Shown piece by piece: positions 16,548 through 25,184 of a DNA stretch of 64,000 nucleotides; within the stretch, counting starts at the first letter, position 1, and the number at the start of each line of letters is the position of its first letter. The notes under the pieces are model-generated. The model was not told the DNA's origin. It saw nothing but the letters and a program-made list of their open reading frames with translations, and did not search any database. Both the position numbers and the translations under genes were made by a program. The stretch comes from Agromyces larvae (GTDB lineage Bacteria; Actinomycetota; Actinomycetes; Actinomycetales; Microbacteriaceae). The stretch covers positions 3,162,001-3,226,000 of the forward strand of contig NZ_CP094528.1 of the NCBI RefSeq assembly GCF_022811705.1, given 5' to 3'.

Positions 16548-17252
16548 GTGCGCGCGGTGTATGTGGATGAGTCGGCGAGGGATACTCGGTACTACTTCAT
16601 CGGCGGACTCATCGTGGATGACCGCGCGGCGCGGATGATCGAGGCCGGGTTGGATGGAATAGGCAAGCTCATCGAAGCGAATGTTCCGGGATTCGACCGC
16701 CGGACCGAGTTCCATGCCCACGAGATGTTCCATGGCACGAACCAGTGGGACGGGGTACCAGTGGCGTGGCGAGTCAAGGCCAGCGAGCTCATCGCTAAGA
16801 CGATCGAGCGCTCGAGGGCTGAGTACGTGTTTCGCGGGATCGACCTCGTGCGGCTGCGCACTCGCTACCAGAACCCATATCCCGCGCACCTTCTCACGCT
16901 TGCGCATCTGCTCGACGAGATCGATTCACGGATGGAGCGGGTGCATGACGAAATGGCCATCGTGCTTGCCGATGACCATCACAGTGCGACGAACAGCCGA
17001 AGAAACCTCGTCGACTTCAAGATCCGCCGAGTGCCCGGCTATACGCAGCGAAAGCTCGGCAATCTCGTCGACACGATCTACTTCGGCCCCTCGCACGCCA
17101 GCAGGCTGCTGCAAGCGGCGGACCTCGCTACGTACTTTCTCAACCGCGATCGGACGATCGTTGAGGAGGATCCGCGATCCCGCGCTGCGGTCGGCCGTAT
17201 CACCGCTCGCATCAGAAGTGTGACGGTCTCGGAATACGTCTGGCAGCCATAG
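16548..17252 (+). CDS. DUF3800 domain protein
   Basis: 234 residues. RAVYVDESARDTRYYFIGGL at the N-terminus holds the conserved YVDES signature of DUF3800; EFHAHEM, VLADDHH and LLQAADLATYFLNR are the other conserved blocks, suggesting an RNase H-like nuclease fold with acidic residues Asp7 and Glu8 and the later Asp residues. DUF3800 genes are common in defence islands next to restriction systems, and this one follows the helicase by 112 bases on the same strand. TAGAGT (16535-16540) seven bases before the GTG suggests its own leaderless promoter. A strong hairpin follows the stop. The role in defence is inferred from context. Confidence 0.82.
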   Translation: MRAVYVDESARDTRYYFIGGLIVDDRAARMIEAGLDGIGKLIEANVPGFDRRTEFHAHEMFHGTNQWDGVPVAWRVKASELIAKTIERSRAEYVFRGIDLVRLRTRYQNPYPAHLLTLAHLLDEIDSRMERVHDEMAIVLADDHHSATNSRRNLVDFKIRRVPGYTQRKLGNLVDTIYFGPSHASRLLQAADLATYFLNRDRTIVEEDPRSRAAVGRITARIRSVTVSEYVWQP

Positions 17253-17258
17253 AAACAC

Positions 17259-17282
17259 AACACCCCGCCAGGGCGGGGTGTT
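17259..17282 (+). terminator. Strong hairpin terminator closing the defence island
   Basis: Perfect 11-bp arms AACACCCCGCC / GGCGGGGTGTT around AG, seven bases after the DUF3800 stop. The last bases of the right arm give a short U pair. Confidence 0.8.
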
Positions 17283-17449
17283 GGCTAGGTGCGGGAGGCC
17301 TGTGGCGTCCTGCGTTCCCGATTCTAGCCGCAACGGATGACATCCGGCTGGATCCCTCACAGGATCTTCGACCCCGCTGCGCCGCCGCGATCACGTCGGT
17401 GAGTCGGTCGCGCAGCGATCGCACGATCTCTCGGCGCGGCCGCCCGCGG

Positions 17450-17512
17450 CTGCGCTAGTACGGCGGGGTCTGCGCCAGCCGGAGTGGCGCGACGGACGCC
17501 GAAGTGGCGCGG
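17450..17512. repeat. Family P3 element, diverged copy
   Basis: Same 63-bp length, starting CTGCGCTAGTACGGCGGGG and ending CGAAGTGGCGCGG. The right arm is conserved and the left arm has decayed. Confidence 0.7.
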
Positions 17513-17600
17513 GGAAGGCGGGCCGGCGGCGACGGTGACCGCGATCGCGTGAGTCGGCGGGGATGCGGGTCGGCTGTAGCGCGCTCGCACGGGCGGCGTT

Positions 17601-17670
17601 CACACCGCTGCGCCACGTCGGCGGGGTCTGCGCCAGCCCGGGTGGCGCGGAGGGCGGCGAAGTGGCGCAG
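17601..17670. repeat. Family P3 element, right copy flanking the defence island
   Basis: Identical over 70 bp to 11071-11140 and in the same orientation, about 6.5 kb away. Confidence 0.95.
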
Positions 17671-17792
17671 CGGAGATGGTGGGGTGGGCGGTCCCGCCAG
17701 CAGCACGCGCGCCCGCGCGCCCGCGCGCCCGCGACCTCGCGAGCGGGCGGGTCGGGCCGTAGGCTCGGAGCGGGTGGAATTCGGAGGTGCGC

Positions 17793-18443
17793 ATGCCCTG
17801 GTGGTTCGCGCGCAGGCGCGGCAAGCGATTCAAGCCGTTCGACCGCAACGCGCTGCCCGAGGTCGTGCCCTCGCCGATCGAGGACATGATCGAGGAGGGC
17901 GTGCTGCTCGCCGAGGCATCCGGTCGCATGGCCCTCACGAACCGGTTCATCGTGCAGGCGCTGCGCGGCGACGAACCCTGGAGCGACGACCGCGCGGTCG
18001 CGGCGGCGCGCGAAGTGCTGCGCGAGCTCGTGCACGAGGCCGATGAGACCGCCGAGCATTCCGCGGCCGAGCGCGATGCCGCCGCGAGCCGCGACGGAGT
18101 GGGCAAGCACCAGCACGACTACCACCGCGGCGACACCATGAACCTGCGCCGCCGCGAGAAGGTGTACGCGGCGGTCGCCAAGGCGCTCTGGACGAAGCGC
18201 GAGGATCCCGAGTACCTGCGCGACCTCGCCGTGCGGGCCCGCGACGCGGCGTGGGAGCAGATCGGCGAGGTCATCGAGCAGCGACTCGATCGCGAGTGGC
18301 CCGATATCCCGATCGATGCCGAGTACGAACTCGCCCGCCCGCAGCGGATGCGCGAGCTCGCCGACGACCTCGACCTCGCGGTGCGCCGCGCTGAGGAGCG
18401 GCGCGAAGAGCTCGAGAACCCGTTCGCCAACTACTGGGGCTGA
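17793..18443 (+). CDS. Conserved hypothetical cytoplasmic protein
   Basis: 216 residues, no signal peptide or membrane segment. It starts with MPWWFARRRGKRFKPFDRN, then a helical region LPEVVPSPIEDMIEEGVLLAEASGR, a His/Asp-rich stretch KHQHDYHRGD (~105-114) and a strongly charged helical C-terminus ending NPFANYWG. I do not recognise a characterised family. GGAGG at 17783-17787 is five bases before the ATG, which decides this start over the GTG at 17787. The gene is alone between the P3 repeats and the P6 palindrome. Confidence 0.75.
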   Translation: MPWWFARRRGKRFKPFDRNALPEVVPSPIEDMIEEGVLLAEASGRMALTNRFIVQALRGDEPWSDDRAVAAAREVLRELVHEADETAEHSAAERDAAASRDGVGKHQHDYHRGDTMNLRRREKVYAAVAKALWTKREDPEYLRDLAVRARDAAWEQIGEVIEQRLDREWPDIPIDAEYELARPQRMRELADDLDLAVRRAEERREELENPFANYWG

Positions 18444-18511
18444 TCGCCGCGGTCGTCCGCGGACGGGTCCGACGCGGGGGCTCCGGCGATCGGACGCGGG
18501 TACTCCGGCGA

Positions 18512-18563
18512 TCGGACGCGATTCGGCTGCCATCGGTCGGATGCCGCGCCGAATCGCGTCCGA
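18512..18563. repeat. Palindromic element, P6 type
   Basis: Perfect 16-bp arms (TCGGACGCGATTCGGC and its complement) around a 20-bp spacer, between two + genes. It could serve as terminator for the upstream gene. Confidence 0.85.
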
Positions 18564-18630
18564 ACGATGAACAGGCGGCGTCGAGGCGGCGTCGATACGG
18601 CGTCGCCGGGCTCGAAGTTCGCATGTGCGG

Positions 18631-18660
18631 TTGTAAATATGTCAGAACCTAGTAACGTGA
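18631..18660 (+). promoter_or_regulatory. Promoter and putative IolR operator of the sugar operon
   Basis: TTGTAA (18631-18636) and TAACGT (18653-18658), 16 bases apart, form a promoter about 50 bases upstream of the first gene. Between them TGTCAGAACC (18640-18649) matches 8 of 10 positions of the Corynebacterium IolR consensus as I recall it (KGWCHTRACA). The region is AT-rich for this genome. See also 29379-29391 and 35652-35668. Confidence 0.5.
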
Positions 18661-18706
18661 CACGCGGGCTCGCAGGGTAGCGGGCCGACCCGTCGAGAGG
18701 ACCTCC

Positions 18707-19618
18707 GTGATCCGACTTGCGAATGCGCCTGTCAGCTATGGCGTCTTCGGTCTGTCCCGGCCCGACCTCGTGCCGCTGCCCGATGGCGAGCAGCTCGCCG
18801 CATGGGTCGCCGAGGCCGGCTACGAGGGCATCGATCTCGGGCCGATCGGCCTGCTGGGCGACGCCGACTCGATCGCGGCGAACCTCGGCGCCCACCGGCT
18901 CGGGCTGGCCGGGGGATGGGTCGACTTGCCGTTCGGTGCGGGCGACGATGCCGCGTTCGAGGCATCCCTCGAGGGGCTCGACGCGGCGCTCGCGATCTTC
19001 CGCGCCGCGGCCGAAGCCGATCCCGAGCGCGCGCCGAAGCCCACGATCGCCGACTCGGGTTCGGCCGAGCGCAACGCGCGGCCGGGCGGCGGCGCGGATC
19101 TCGAGCTGTCGGATGCCGCGTGGCGGCGTTTCGCCGATCGAGTTGCCGTCGTGGCGGCGCGCGTGCGCGCCGCGGGCCTGGAGCCCACGTTCCACCACCA
19201 CGCGTGCACCTATGTCGAGACCCCGCACGAGATCGAGCGCTTCCTCGCCGACACCGACGTCGACCTGACCTTCGACACCGGGCACCTGCTCATCGGCGGC
19301 GGCGACCCGGTGGCCGACTTCGGCCGGTGGCGGTCGCGCATCAACCATGTGCACCTGAAGGACGCCGACCGGTCGGTGCTCGAGCGTGCGGCCGGCTCCG
19401 CCGACCCGCTGCACGAGGTGTGGGAGCAGCGCATGTTCGTGCGCCTCGGCGACGGCGATCTCGCGGTCGACCGCATCGTCGACGAGATCGTCGCGTCGGG
19501 GTTCGACGGATGGCTCGTGGTCGAGCAGGACGTCATCCTGCAGGATGCGGCCGACGTCGACCGCGCCCGCCAGGACCAGATCGACAACCGCGAGCGCCTG
19601 CGTCGGTGGTTCGCATGA
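18707..19618 (+). CDS. Sugar phosphate isomerase/epimerase family TIM barrel, inosose dehydratase (IolE)-like
   Basis: 303 residues, xylose-isomerase-like AP-endonuclease-2 fold. NAPVSYGVF (residues 6-14) is the first strand; GYEGIDLGPIG, TFHHHACTYVETPHE and LTFDTGHLLIGGGDP carry the metal ligands (His, Glu, Asp), and NHVHLKD and VVEQDVIL complete the barrel. This set resembles IolE-type inosose dehydratases, which remove water from 2-keto-myo-inositol. IolH/IolI-like isomerases are the alternative. It is the first gene of an eight-gene operon and the iolC/B/D genes are 12 kb away. The GTG start follows GAGAGGA (18695-18701). Confidence 0.72.
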   Translation: MIRLANAPVSYGVFGLSRPDLVPLPDGEQLAAWVAEAGYEGIDLGPIGLLGDADSIAANLGAHRLGLAGGWVDLPFGAGDDAAFEASLEGLDAALAIFRAAAEADPERAPKPTIADSGSAERNARPGGGADLELSDAAWRRFADRVAVVAARVRAAGLEPTFHHHACTYVETPHEIERFLADTDVDLTFDTGHLLIGGGDPVADFGRWRSRINHVHLKDADRSVLERAAGSADPLHEVWEQRMFVRLGDGDLAVDRIVDEIVASGFDGWLVVEQDVILQDAADVDRARQDQIDNRERLRRWFA

Positions 19619-20832
19619 GCGGAACGTCGCAGACCGGGGCACCGCGGGTCGCGATCGCCGTCATCGGGCTCGGCGGCATCAGCCAGAGCGTGCACCTGCC
19701 GCTCATCCGCCGCAACCGCGACCTGGTCGAGCTCACGGCCGTGGTCGACCTCTCGGCGGGTCGCGCGGCCGAGTTCGCCCGCGAAGCGGGCGAGGGAGTG
19801 CAGGGGTTCTCGTCGCTCGACGCGCTCCTCGCGGCCCGGGACGCCGGCGACGTGCGGGTCGACGGCGCGGTGCTGGCGACCTCGGGCTCGCACGCCGGCG
19901 ATGTGGGCCGGCTGCTCGATGCGGGCATCCGCGTGCTCGCCGAGAAGCCGCTCGCCTTCTCGCTCGGCGAGATCGAGGAGCTCGAGGCATCCGCCGCCCG
20001 TCGCGGAGCCGACCTCGCCGCCGAGCTGCGCGTCGGCTACATGAAGGAGTACGACCCGGCGACCCGCGCGGCCGCCGACCTGCTCGCCGGCGTCGAGCTG
20101 CGCGCGGTCACCGTGGAGGTGCTGCACCCGGCCGACGGCGCGCAGCTGGCGTTCGCGCGCCTGGCCCCGCCGCCGACGGACATCCCCGGCGACGTGGCAT
20201 CCGAGCTCGCCGACCGCACCGCCGCCATCGTCGAGCGCGCGATCGGCGCAGCACCCGACCCCCTGCCCAAGCTGTACACGAACGTCGTGCTGGGTTCGGT
20301 CATCCACGACATCGCGCTGCTGCGCCGCCTCGTCGGCGGCATCGGCACGGTCGAGCGCGCGCAGCAGTGGGGCGGATTCCCCGGCTCGCTGTCGCTCGGC
20401 GGCCGCCTCGCCGCGCACGCCGACGTGCCGTGGTCGATCGACTGGCACTTCATCCCCGACTATCCCGAGTACCGCGAGACCGTCACCTTCCACCACGCGA
20501 CCGGCACGGTGTCGCTGCGCTTCGCCGTGCCGTACGTGCTCAACGCGCCCACCGTGCTCACCGTCGCCGAGCGGGCCGAACCGCTCGGCAGCCGCCGGTC
20601 CGAGACCGAGTGGATGCAGGAGGAGGCGTTCGAGCACGAGCTGCGCTCGTTCGCGGCGCTCGTCGCGGGGCATCCGGGGGCTCCGGGCAGTGCGTCGTCA
20701 GCGGCCGAGGCTGCCGACGATCTGCGGGTCGGCCAGCGGATGCTCCGCCGCCTCGCCGACTCGATGGGCGCGCCGATCGCGGCGGAGAGCGAAGCCGCGA
20801 CCGACCGCGAGAGCCCGCCGACCCACCCCTGA
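19615..20832 (+). CDS. Gfo/Idh/MocA family oxidoreductase, possible inositol dehydrogenase
   Basis: 405 residues. The Rossmann motif is AVIGLGGISQSVHLP (residues 15-29), followed by the AEKPLAF motif (about 118-124) that places the catalytic Lys of this family. A C-terminal alpha/beta domain follows. Family members oxidise a sugar or inositol hydroxyl with NAD(P). The ATGA overlap with the IolE-like gene suggests consecutive steps: oxidation of inositol (or an inositol-containing product) to the keto form, then dehydration. The substrate is inferred from context. It is somewhat longer than typical IolG, with an extended, acidic C-terminus. Confidence 0.8.
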   Translation: MSGTSQTGAPRVAIAVIGLGGISQSVHLPLIRRNRDLVELTAVVDLSAGRAAEFAREAGEGVQGFSSLDALLAARDAGDVRVDGAVLATSGSHAGDVGRLLDAGIRVLAEKPLAFSLGEIEELEASAARRGADLAAELRVGYMKEYDPATRAAADLLAGVELRAVTVEVLHPADGAQLAFARLAPPPTDIPGDVASELADRTAAIVERAIGAAPDPLPKLYTNVVLGSVIHDIALLRRLVGGIGTVERAQQWGGFPGSLSLGGRLAAHADVPWSIDWHFIPDYPEYRETVTFHHATGTVSLRFAVPYVLNAPTVLTVAERAEPLGSRRSETEWMQEEAFEHELRSFAALVAGHPGAPGSASSAAEAADDLRVGQRMLRRLADSMGAPIAAESEAATDRESPPTHP

Positions 20833-20906
20833 CACCACGACCGCACCACACCACCAGCACCACGTCGGCCCCATCCGGGCCGGTCGCACCGAGAGAGAGG
20901 TCGAAG

Positions 20907-22307
20907 ATGATCCACCAGAGGCGAACCACCGCCGCGCTGGCGCTCACGGCGGCAGGAGCACTCCTGCTCGCGGGCTGCTCGAGTGCCGAGCCCGAAACCA
21001 CCGACGACGGGCCGGTCACGCTCACCATCACCACCAACGCCATCACCGGCGGCAAGAACGCGGCCGAGGCCGACTGGATCGCCGACTGGGTGATCCCCGA
21101 GTTCGAGGCCGCGATGGAGGCGGACGGCAAGGACGTCACCGTTCAGTTCGAGCCGCAGGGCGTCGACGACGAGAACTACAAGACGAAGATCGCCCTCGAC
21201 CTGCAGTCGGGCGAGGGTGCCGACATCATCGGCATGGACGGCATCTGGGTCGGCGAGTTCGCCGAGGCCGGGTACATCAAGCCCCTCGCCGAGGTCGGCG
21301 GCGACGCCGTCGACGGCTGGGACGGCTGGGACCAGATCCCCGACGCCGTGCAGTCGGCGCTGTCGTTCGACGGTGAGCGGTACGGCGTGCCGCAGGGCGC
21401 CGACGGCCGGGTGCTCTACTACAACAAGGCGCTGTTCGAGCAGGCGGGCCTGCCCGCCGACTGGCAGCCCGAGAGCTGGGCCGACGTGCTCGACGCGGCG
21501 CGCGAACTGAAGAAGCTCGACGGGGTCACCCCGATCCAGCTGAACGCGGGCACCGCGATGGGCGAGGCCACCACGATGCAGGGGCTGCTGCCGATGCTCG
21601 TGGGCACCGGCGAGCAGGTCTACGAGGACGGCAAGTGGGTCGGCGACACCGACGGCCTGCGCGACGTGCTCGACCTGTACAAGACGATCTACATCGACGA
21701 GGGCCTCGGCGACGCCGTGCTCCAGCAGGAGGCCGCGGGTCGCGACACCTCGTTCCAGCTCTTCGCGGCGAACCAGATCGGCATCCTGCTCGAGGGCGAC
21801 TACTTCTGGCGGAGCGTCATCAACCCCGCCGAGGGCGTGGGCACCGCGCCGATGGCCGACCGCGACACCGTCGTCGGTTACACGAAGATCCCCGCGAAGG
21901 AGCCCGGCTCGGGCATCAAGGACCAGGACTTCGTGTCGATGTCGGGCGGCACGGGCCGTGTCCTCAACCCGAACAGCGACCACCCCGAACTGGCCTGGGA
22001 GCTGCTCGCGTTCATGAACTCGGCCGACGCATTCGAGGCCCGCAACGCGGGCACGCTCTCGATCACGCCCCGAACCGATGTCAACGACAAGATGCTCGCC
22101 GACGACCCGATGCTCACGTTCGTGAGCGAAGAGGTGCTGCCGATCACCGCGTACCGTCCGCCGCTCGCCGCGTACCCGCAGGTTTCGACGGCGCTGCAGC
22201 AGGCGTCGCTCGACGTGGTGTCGGGCACCAGTGTGGACGATGCCCTGGCCGACTACGTCGACTCGCTCAGCGACATCGTCGGGGATGACGCGATCTCGGG
22301 CAACTGA
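20907..22307 (+). CDS. Carbohydrate ABC transporter substrate-binding lipoprotein
   Basis: 466 residues. A lipoprotein signal peptide ends in LLLAGC (Cys24 lipidated); a family 1 solute-binding fold follows, with AFxxA-like helices, YYNKALFEQAGLP and the hinge-proximal GDYFWRSVINP. It sits outside the membrane and delivers the ligand to the two permeases. The spacing of 74 bases from the previous gene and the absence of a visible terminator keep it in the same transcript. The ribosome-binding site is GAGAGAGG (20891-20898). CUT1-type systems import oligosaccharides and glycosides, so a mannosyl-polyol ligand is possible but not shown. Confidence 0.9.
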   Translation: MIHQRRTTAALALTAAGALLLAGCSSAEPETTDDGPVTLTITTNAITGGKNAAEADWIADWVIPEFEAAMEADGKDVTVQFEPQGVDDENYKTKIALDLQSGEGADIIGMDGIWVGEFAEAGYIKPLAEVGGDAVDGWDGWDQIPDAVQSALSFDGERYGVPQGADGRVLYYNKALFEQAGLPADWQPESWADVLDAARELKKLDGVTPIQLNAGTAMGEATTMQGLLPMLVGTGEQVYEDGKWVGDTDGLRDVLDLYKTIYIDEGLGDAVLQQEAAGRDTSFQLFAANQIGILLEGDYFWRSVINPAEGVGTAPMADRDTVVGYTKIPAKEPGSGIKDQDFVSMSGGTGRVLNPNSDHPELAWELLAFMNSADAFEARNAGTLSITPRTDVNDKMLADDPMLTFVSEEVLPITAYRPPLAAYPQVSTALQQASLDVVSGTSVDDALADYVDSLSDIVGDDAISGN

Positions 22308-23254
22308 TGACGACGAGCACCACCATGCCGCCGGCGGGGAGCGCGACTGCTCCCCGCCGGCGGCGGGCCGACGACGTCGCCGGTCTCGGCACCCTGCGTG
22401 CCGGGCTGTTCGTCGCGCCCGGGTTGATCCTGATCGGCGTGTTCCTGCTCTTCCCGGCCCTGTGGACCATCTGGCTGGGCATGACCGACTACCGGTTGAC
22501 GGGCCTGCAGGCCGCGTCGCCCGAGTTCGTCGGCCTCGACAACTACATCGACGCGCTCACCGACGGCGACTTCTGGAACTCGCTCTGGCTCACCCTGATC
22601 TTCGTGATCGGGTCGGGCATCATCGGCCAGACGCTCATCGGCTTCGGACTGGCCTGGTCGATCCGCGACCTGCGCGGCTGGGCGAAGGGGCTCATCGAGG
22701 GCCTCGTGCTCGCAGCCTGGGTGATCCCGGCGTCGGTGGCGTCGTTCCTGTGGCTCGCGCTGCTCGACCGGCGGTCGGGCACGGTCAACGAGCTGTTCGG
22801 CATCCAGGGCACCGCGTGGCTGATCGACCACCCGATGGAGGCGATCATCCTCTTCAACATCTGGGTCGGCACCGCGTTCTCGATGCAGTTGTTCTCGTCG
22901 GCGCTGAGCGCCGTGCCGCCCACGCAGATCGAGAGCGCCAAGATGGTCGGCGCGTCGCAGTGGCAGCAGCTGCGCGACGTGATCGTGCCGAACATCAAGG
23001 GGCACATCCTCACGAACACGCTGCTCATCACGCTGTGGACGTTCAACACGTTCACGCCGTACCTCGTCACCGCGGGCGGACCGAACGGCAAGACCGAGAT
23101 CCTGTCGGTGTACATCTACAAGACGGCCATCCCGGGCGGGCAGCTCGGCATGGGCGCGGCGATCTCGCTCATCATGCTGCTGATCAACCTGGTGATCGCG
23201 CTCGGCTACGTGCGCGTCGCGCAGGGCCGCCGGCAGGGAAGGAGGAAGCGATGA
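22307..23254 (+). CDS. Carbohydrate ABC transporter permease (MalF/UgpA type)
   Basis: 315 residues. A polar cytoplasmic N-terminus is followed by about six membrane helices, starting with LFVAPGLILIGVFLLFPAL. The EAA loop ESAKMVGASQWQQLRDVIVP, about 80 residues from the C-terminus, docks onto the ATPase. The start overlaps the upstream stop by one base (TGATG), so it is translationally coupled to the binding protein. Together with the next gene it forms the membrane channel. Confidence 0.9.
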   Translation: MTTSTTMPPAGSATAPRRRRADDVAGLGTLRAGLFVAPGLILIGVFLLFPALWTIWLGMTDYRLTGLQAASPEFVGLDNYIDALTDGDFWNSLWLTLIFVIGSGIIGQTLIGFGLAWSIRDLRGWAKGLIEGLVLAAWVIPASVASFLWLALLDRRSGTVNELFGIQGTAWLIDHPMEAIILFNIWVGTAFSMQLFSSALSAVPPTQIESAKMVGASQWQQLRDVIVPNIKGHILTNTLLITLWTFNTFTPYLVTAGGPNGKTEILSVYIYKTAIPGGQLGMGAAISLIMLLINLVIALGYVRVAQGRRQGRRKR

Positions 23255-24108
23255 GCGCGACCCCGGTCCGCACGGTCGCCCGGAACCGCAGCGTGCGGTA
23301 CTTCGTCTCCCGGGTGCTCTTCACCGTCGTCATCACGTTCGTCGGGCTGGCGTTCGCGCTGCCGATGGTGTGGCTGGTGCTGGCGCCGTTCGACGCGACT
23401 CCGACGCTCTCGCTCGAGTGGCCCGACTGGACGCTCGACAACTTCGCCCGGCTCGCCGAGAACCCGTACGCGCTGCGCTCGATCGGCAACTCGCTGCTGC
23501 TGGGCGTCGGCACGATGCTGATCGTCATCGTGCTGGGTGCGCTCGCGGCGTACGCGATGAGCCGTATCCGCATCCCGGGCCGCGACGGCATCCTCTACGG
23601 GCTGCTGCTGCTCTCGTCGATCGTGACGGGCACCGCGGCGATGGTGCCGACGTTCCAGATCATCACGCAGCTCGGGTTGATCAACAACTACGTCGGCGTG
23701 CTGCTGGTGCTGGCCGGCGGCATCCTGCCGACCGTGATCTTCATCCTGAAGGACTTCATGGATTCGATCCCGAAGTCGTACGAGGAGTCGGCGCGGCTCT
23801 ACGGTGCGGGGCCGTTCCGCATTCTGCGCGACGTGGTGGCGCCGATCGCCCGGCCGGGGCTCGCGTTCATCGCGATCTGGACGATCGTGCAGGTGTGGAG
23901 CAACTTCCTGGTGCCGTTCATCCTGCTGCGCAGCCCCGACCTGCAGCCGGCGGCGGTGCTGATGTACACCTTCTACACCGAGAGCGGCCAGGCCGACCTG
24001 CGCCTCATCTCGACGTTCGCCCTGCTGTTCTCGCTGCCGGTGCTCGTGATCTACTTCGTCGTCAACCGACGTTTCGGTTTCCGCTTCCATGGAGGTATCA
24101 AGTCCTGA
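23251..24108 (+). CDS. Carbohydrate ABC transporter permease (MalG/UgpE type)
   Basis: 285 residues, six predicted membrane helices, first VLFTVVITFVGLAFALPMVW. The EAA motif is EESARLYGAGPFRILRDVV (about 185-205), and the C-terminus ends HGGIKS as usual in MalG-like subunits. It has an ATGA overlap with the first permease, and GGAGG at 23240-23244 supports the start. Confidence 0.9.
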   Translation: MSATPVRTVARNRSVRYFVSRVLFTVVITFVGLAFALPMVWLVLAPFDATPTLSLEWPDWTLDNFARLAENPYALRSIGNSLLLGVGTMLIVIVLGALAAYAMSRIRIPGRDGILYGLLLLSSIVTGTAAMVPTFQIITQLGLINNYVGVLLVLAGGILPTVIFILKDFMDSIPKSYEESARLYGAGPFRILRDVVAPIARPGLAFIAIWTIVQVWSNFLVPFILLRSPDLQPAAVLMYTFYTESGQADLRLISTFALLFSLPVLVIYFVVNRRFGFRFHGGIKS

Positions 24109-25184
24109 TGGCCGGCATCACCGCCACCCAACTCGTCAAGGAGTACCCCGGCGGGGTTCGCGGCGTCGACGAGGTCGACGTCGAGATCCGCGACGGCGAG
24201 TTCTTCGCCCTGCTCGGCCCGTCGGGCTGCGGCAAGACCACCCTGCTGCGCTCGATCGCTGGGCTCGAGGCGATCACGGGGGGCACCCTCGTGATCGGCG
24301 ACCGGGATGTCACGAACGCCGAGCCCGGCGTGCGCGGCGTCGCGATGGTCTTCCAGGACTACGCGCTCTTCCCCCACATGGATGTCGCGGACAACATCGC
24401 GTACCCGCTGCGGATCAAGCGCGTGAAGCGCGACGAACGCCGGGCGAAGGCCACCGAGGTCGCCGACGGGCTGAGCCTGCAGGGGCTCACCGAGCGCCGG
24501 CCCGGTCAGCTCTCGGGCGGGCAGCAGCAGCGCGTCGCGCTCGCGCGCGCGGTCGCCACCCGGCCCGACGTGCTGCTGCTCGACGAGCCGCTGTCGAACC
24601 TCGACGCCCGGCTGCGACTCGAGGCGCGCACCTTCCTGAAGGAGCTGCAGCGCGACCTCGGCGTGACGACGGTGTTCGTCACACACGACCAGGCCGAGGC
24701 GCTCGCGCTCGCCGACCGCATCGCGGTCATGAAGCAGGGCAAGCTGCAGCAGATCGGCACGCCGCGCGAGGTGTTCCAGCGGCCGAACAACACGTTCGTG
24801 GCCGGGTTCATCGGCTCGAACCCGATGAACCTGGTGCCGGCGCGTGTCGTGGGCGGCGCGGTCGATGTGAACGGCACGCGCGTGCCGTTGCCGCCCGACG
24901 CCGAGGGTGCGGTGACCGAAGGCCAGCGGGTGATCTGGGGCGTGCGCCCCGAGTACCTGCGCTGGTCGGCGACCGAGGAGCCGGGCGCGATCGCCGCCGA
25001 GGTGAGCGTGGTCGAGAACCTGGGTGCGAGCCTGCTCGTGGCCGCCCACGCGGGCGAGCATCGCATCCAGGTGGTCGTGCCCGAGGACACCGAACTCGAG
25101 CCCGGGTCGGCCGGATGGCTCGTGCCGCAGACGGCGAAGACGCTGCTCTTCGACGCCGAGTCGACGGAGCGCATCGGCCGATGA
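24108..25184 (+). CDS. Carbohydrate ABC transporter ATP-binding protein (MsmK/UgpC type)
   Basis: 358 residues. Walker A GPSGCGKT (37-44), Q-loop FQDYALF (82-88), signature LSGGQQQR (135-142), Walker B LLLLDEP (to 161) and switch His in VFVTHD. The C-terminal ~110 residues form a TOBE/OB-fold regulatory part. Many actinobacterial CUT1 operons lack an ATPase and share a global MsmK; here a dedicated one is encoded, with TGATG coupling to the permease. It powers import of the operon's substrate. Confidence 0.92.
   Translation: MAGITATQLVKEYPGGVRGVDEVDVEIRDGEFFALLGPSGCGKTTLLRSIAGLEAITGGTLVIGDRDVTNAEPGVRGVAMVFQDYALFPHMDVADNIAYPLRIKRVKRDERRAKATEVADGLSLQGLTERRPGQLSGGQQQRVALARAVATRPDVLLLDEPLSNLDARLRLEARTFLKELQRDLGVTTVFVTHDQAEALALADRIAVMKQGKLQQIGTPREVFQRPNNTFVAGFIGSNPMNLVPARVVGGAVDVNGTRVPLPPDAEGAVTEGQRVIWGVRPEYLRWSATEEPGAIAAEVSVVENLGASLLVAAHAGEHRIQVVVPEDTELEPGSAGWLVPQTAKTLLFDAESTERIGR

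Larger units (their letters stand above)
17283..17792. other. Gene-poor stretch with two P3 elements and a CGCGCCCG-rich patch
   Basis: I see no convincing gene here. It holds a diverged P3 element (17450-17512), the right-hand 70-bp P3 copy (17601-17670), an alternating GCGCGCCCGCGCG tract (about 17705-17735) and the leader of the next gene. Open frames in it lack protein-like composition. Confidence 0.6.

Noticed and set aside
11071-17670. Phage or integrase attachment sites at the 70-bp repeats
   Set aside because: No integrase or tRNA gene is present and the sequence belongs to a dispersed repeat family; homologous recombination is the simpler explanation.
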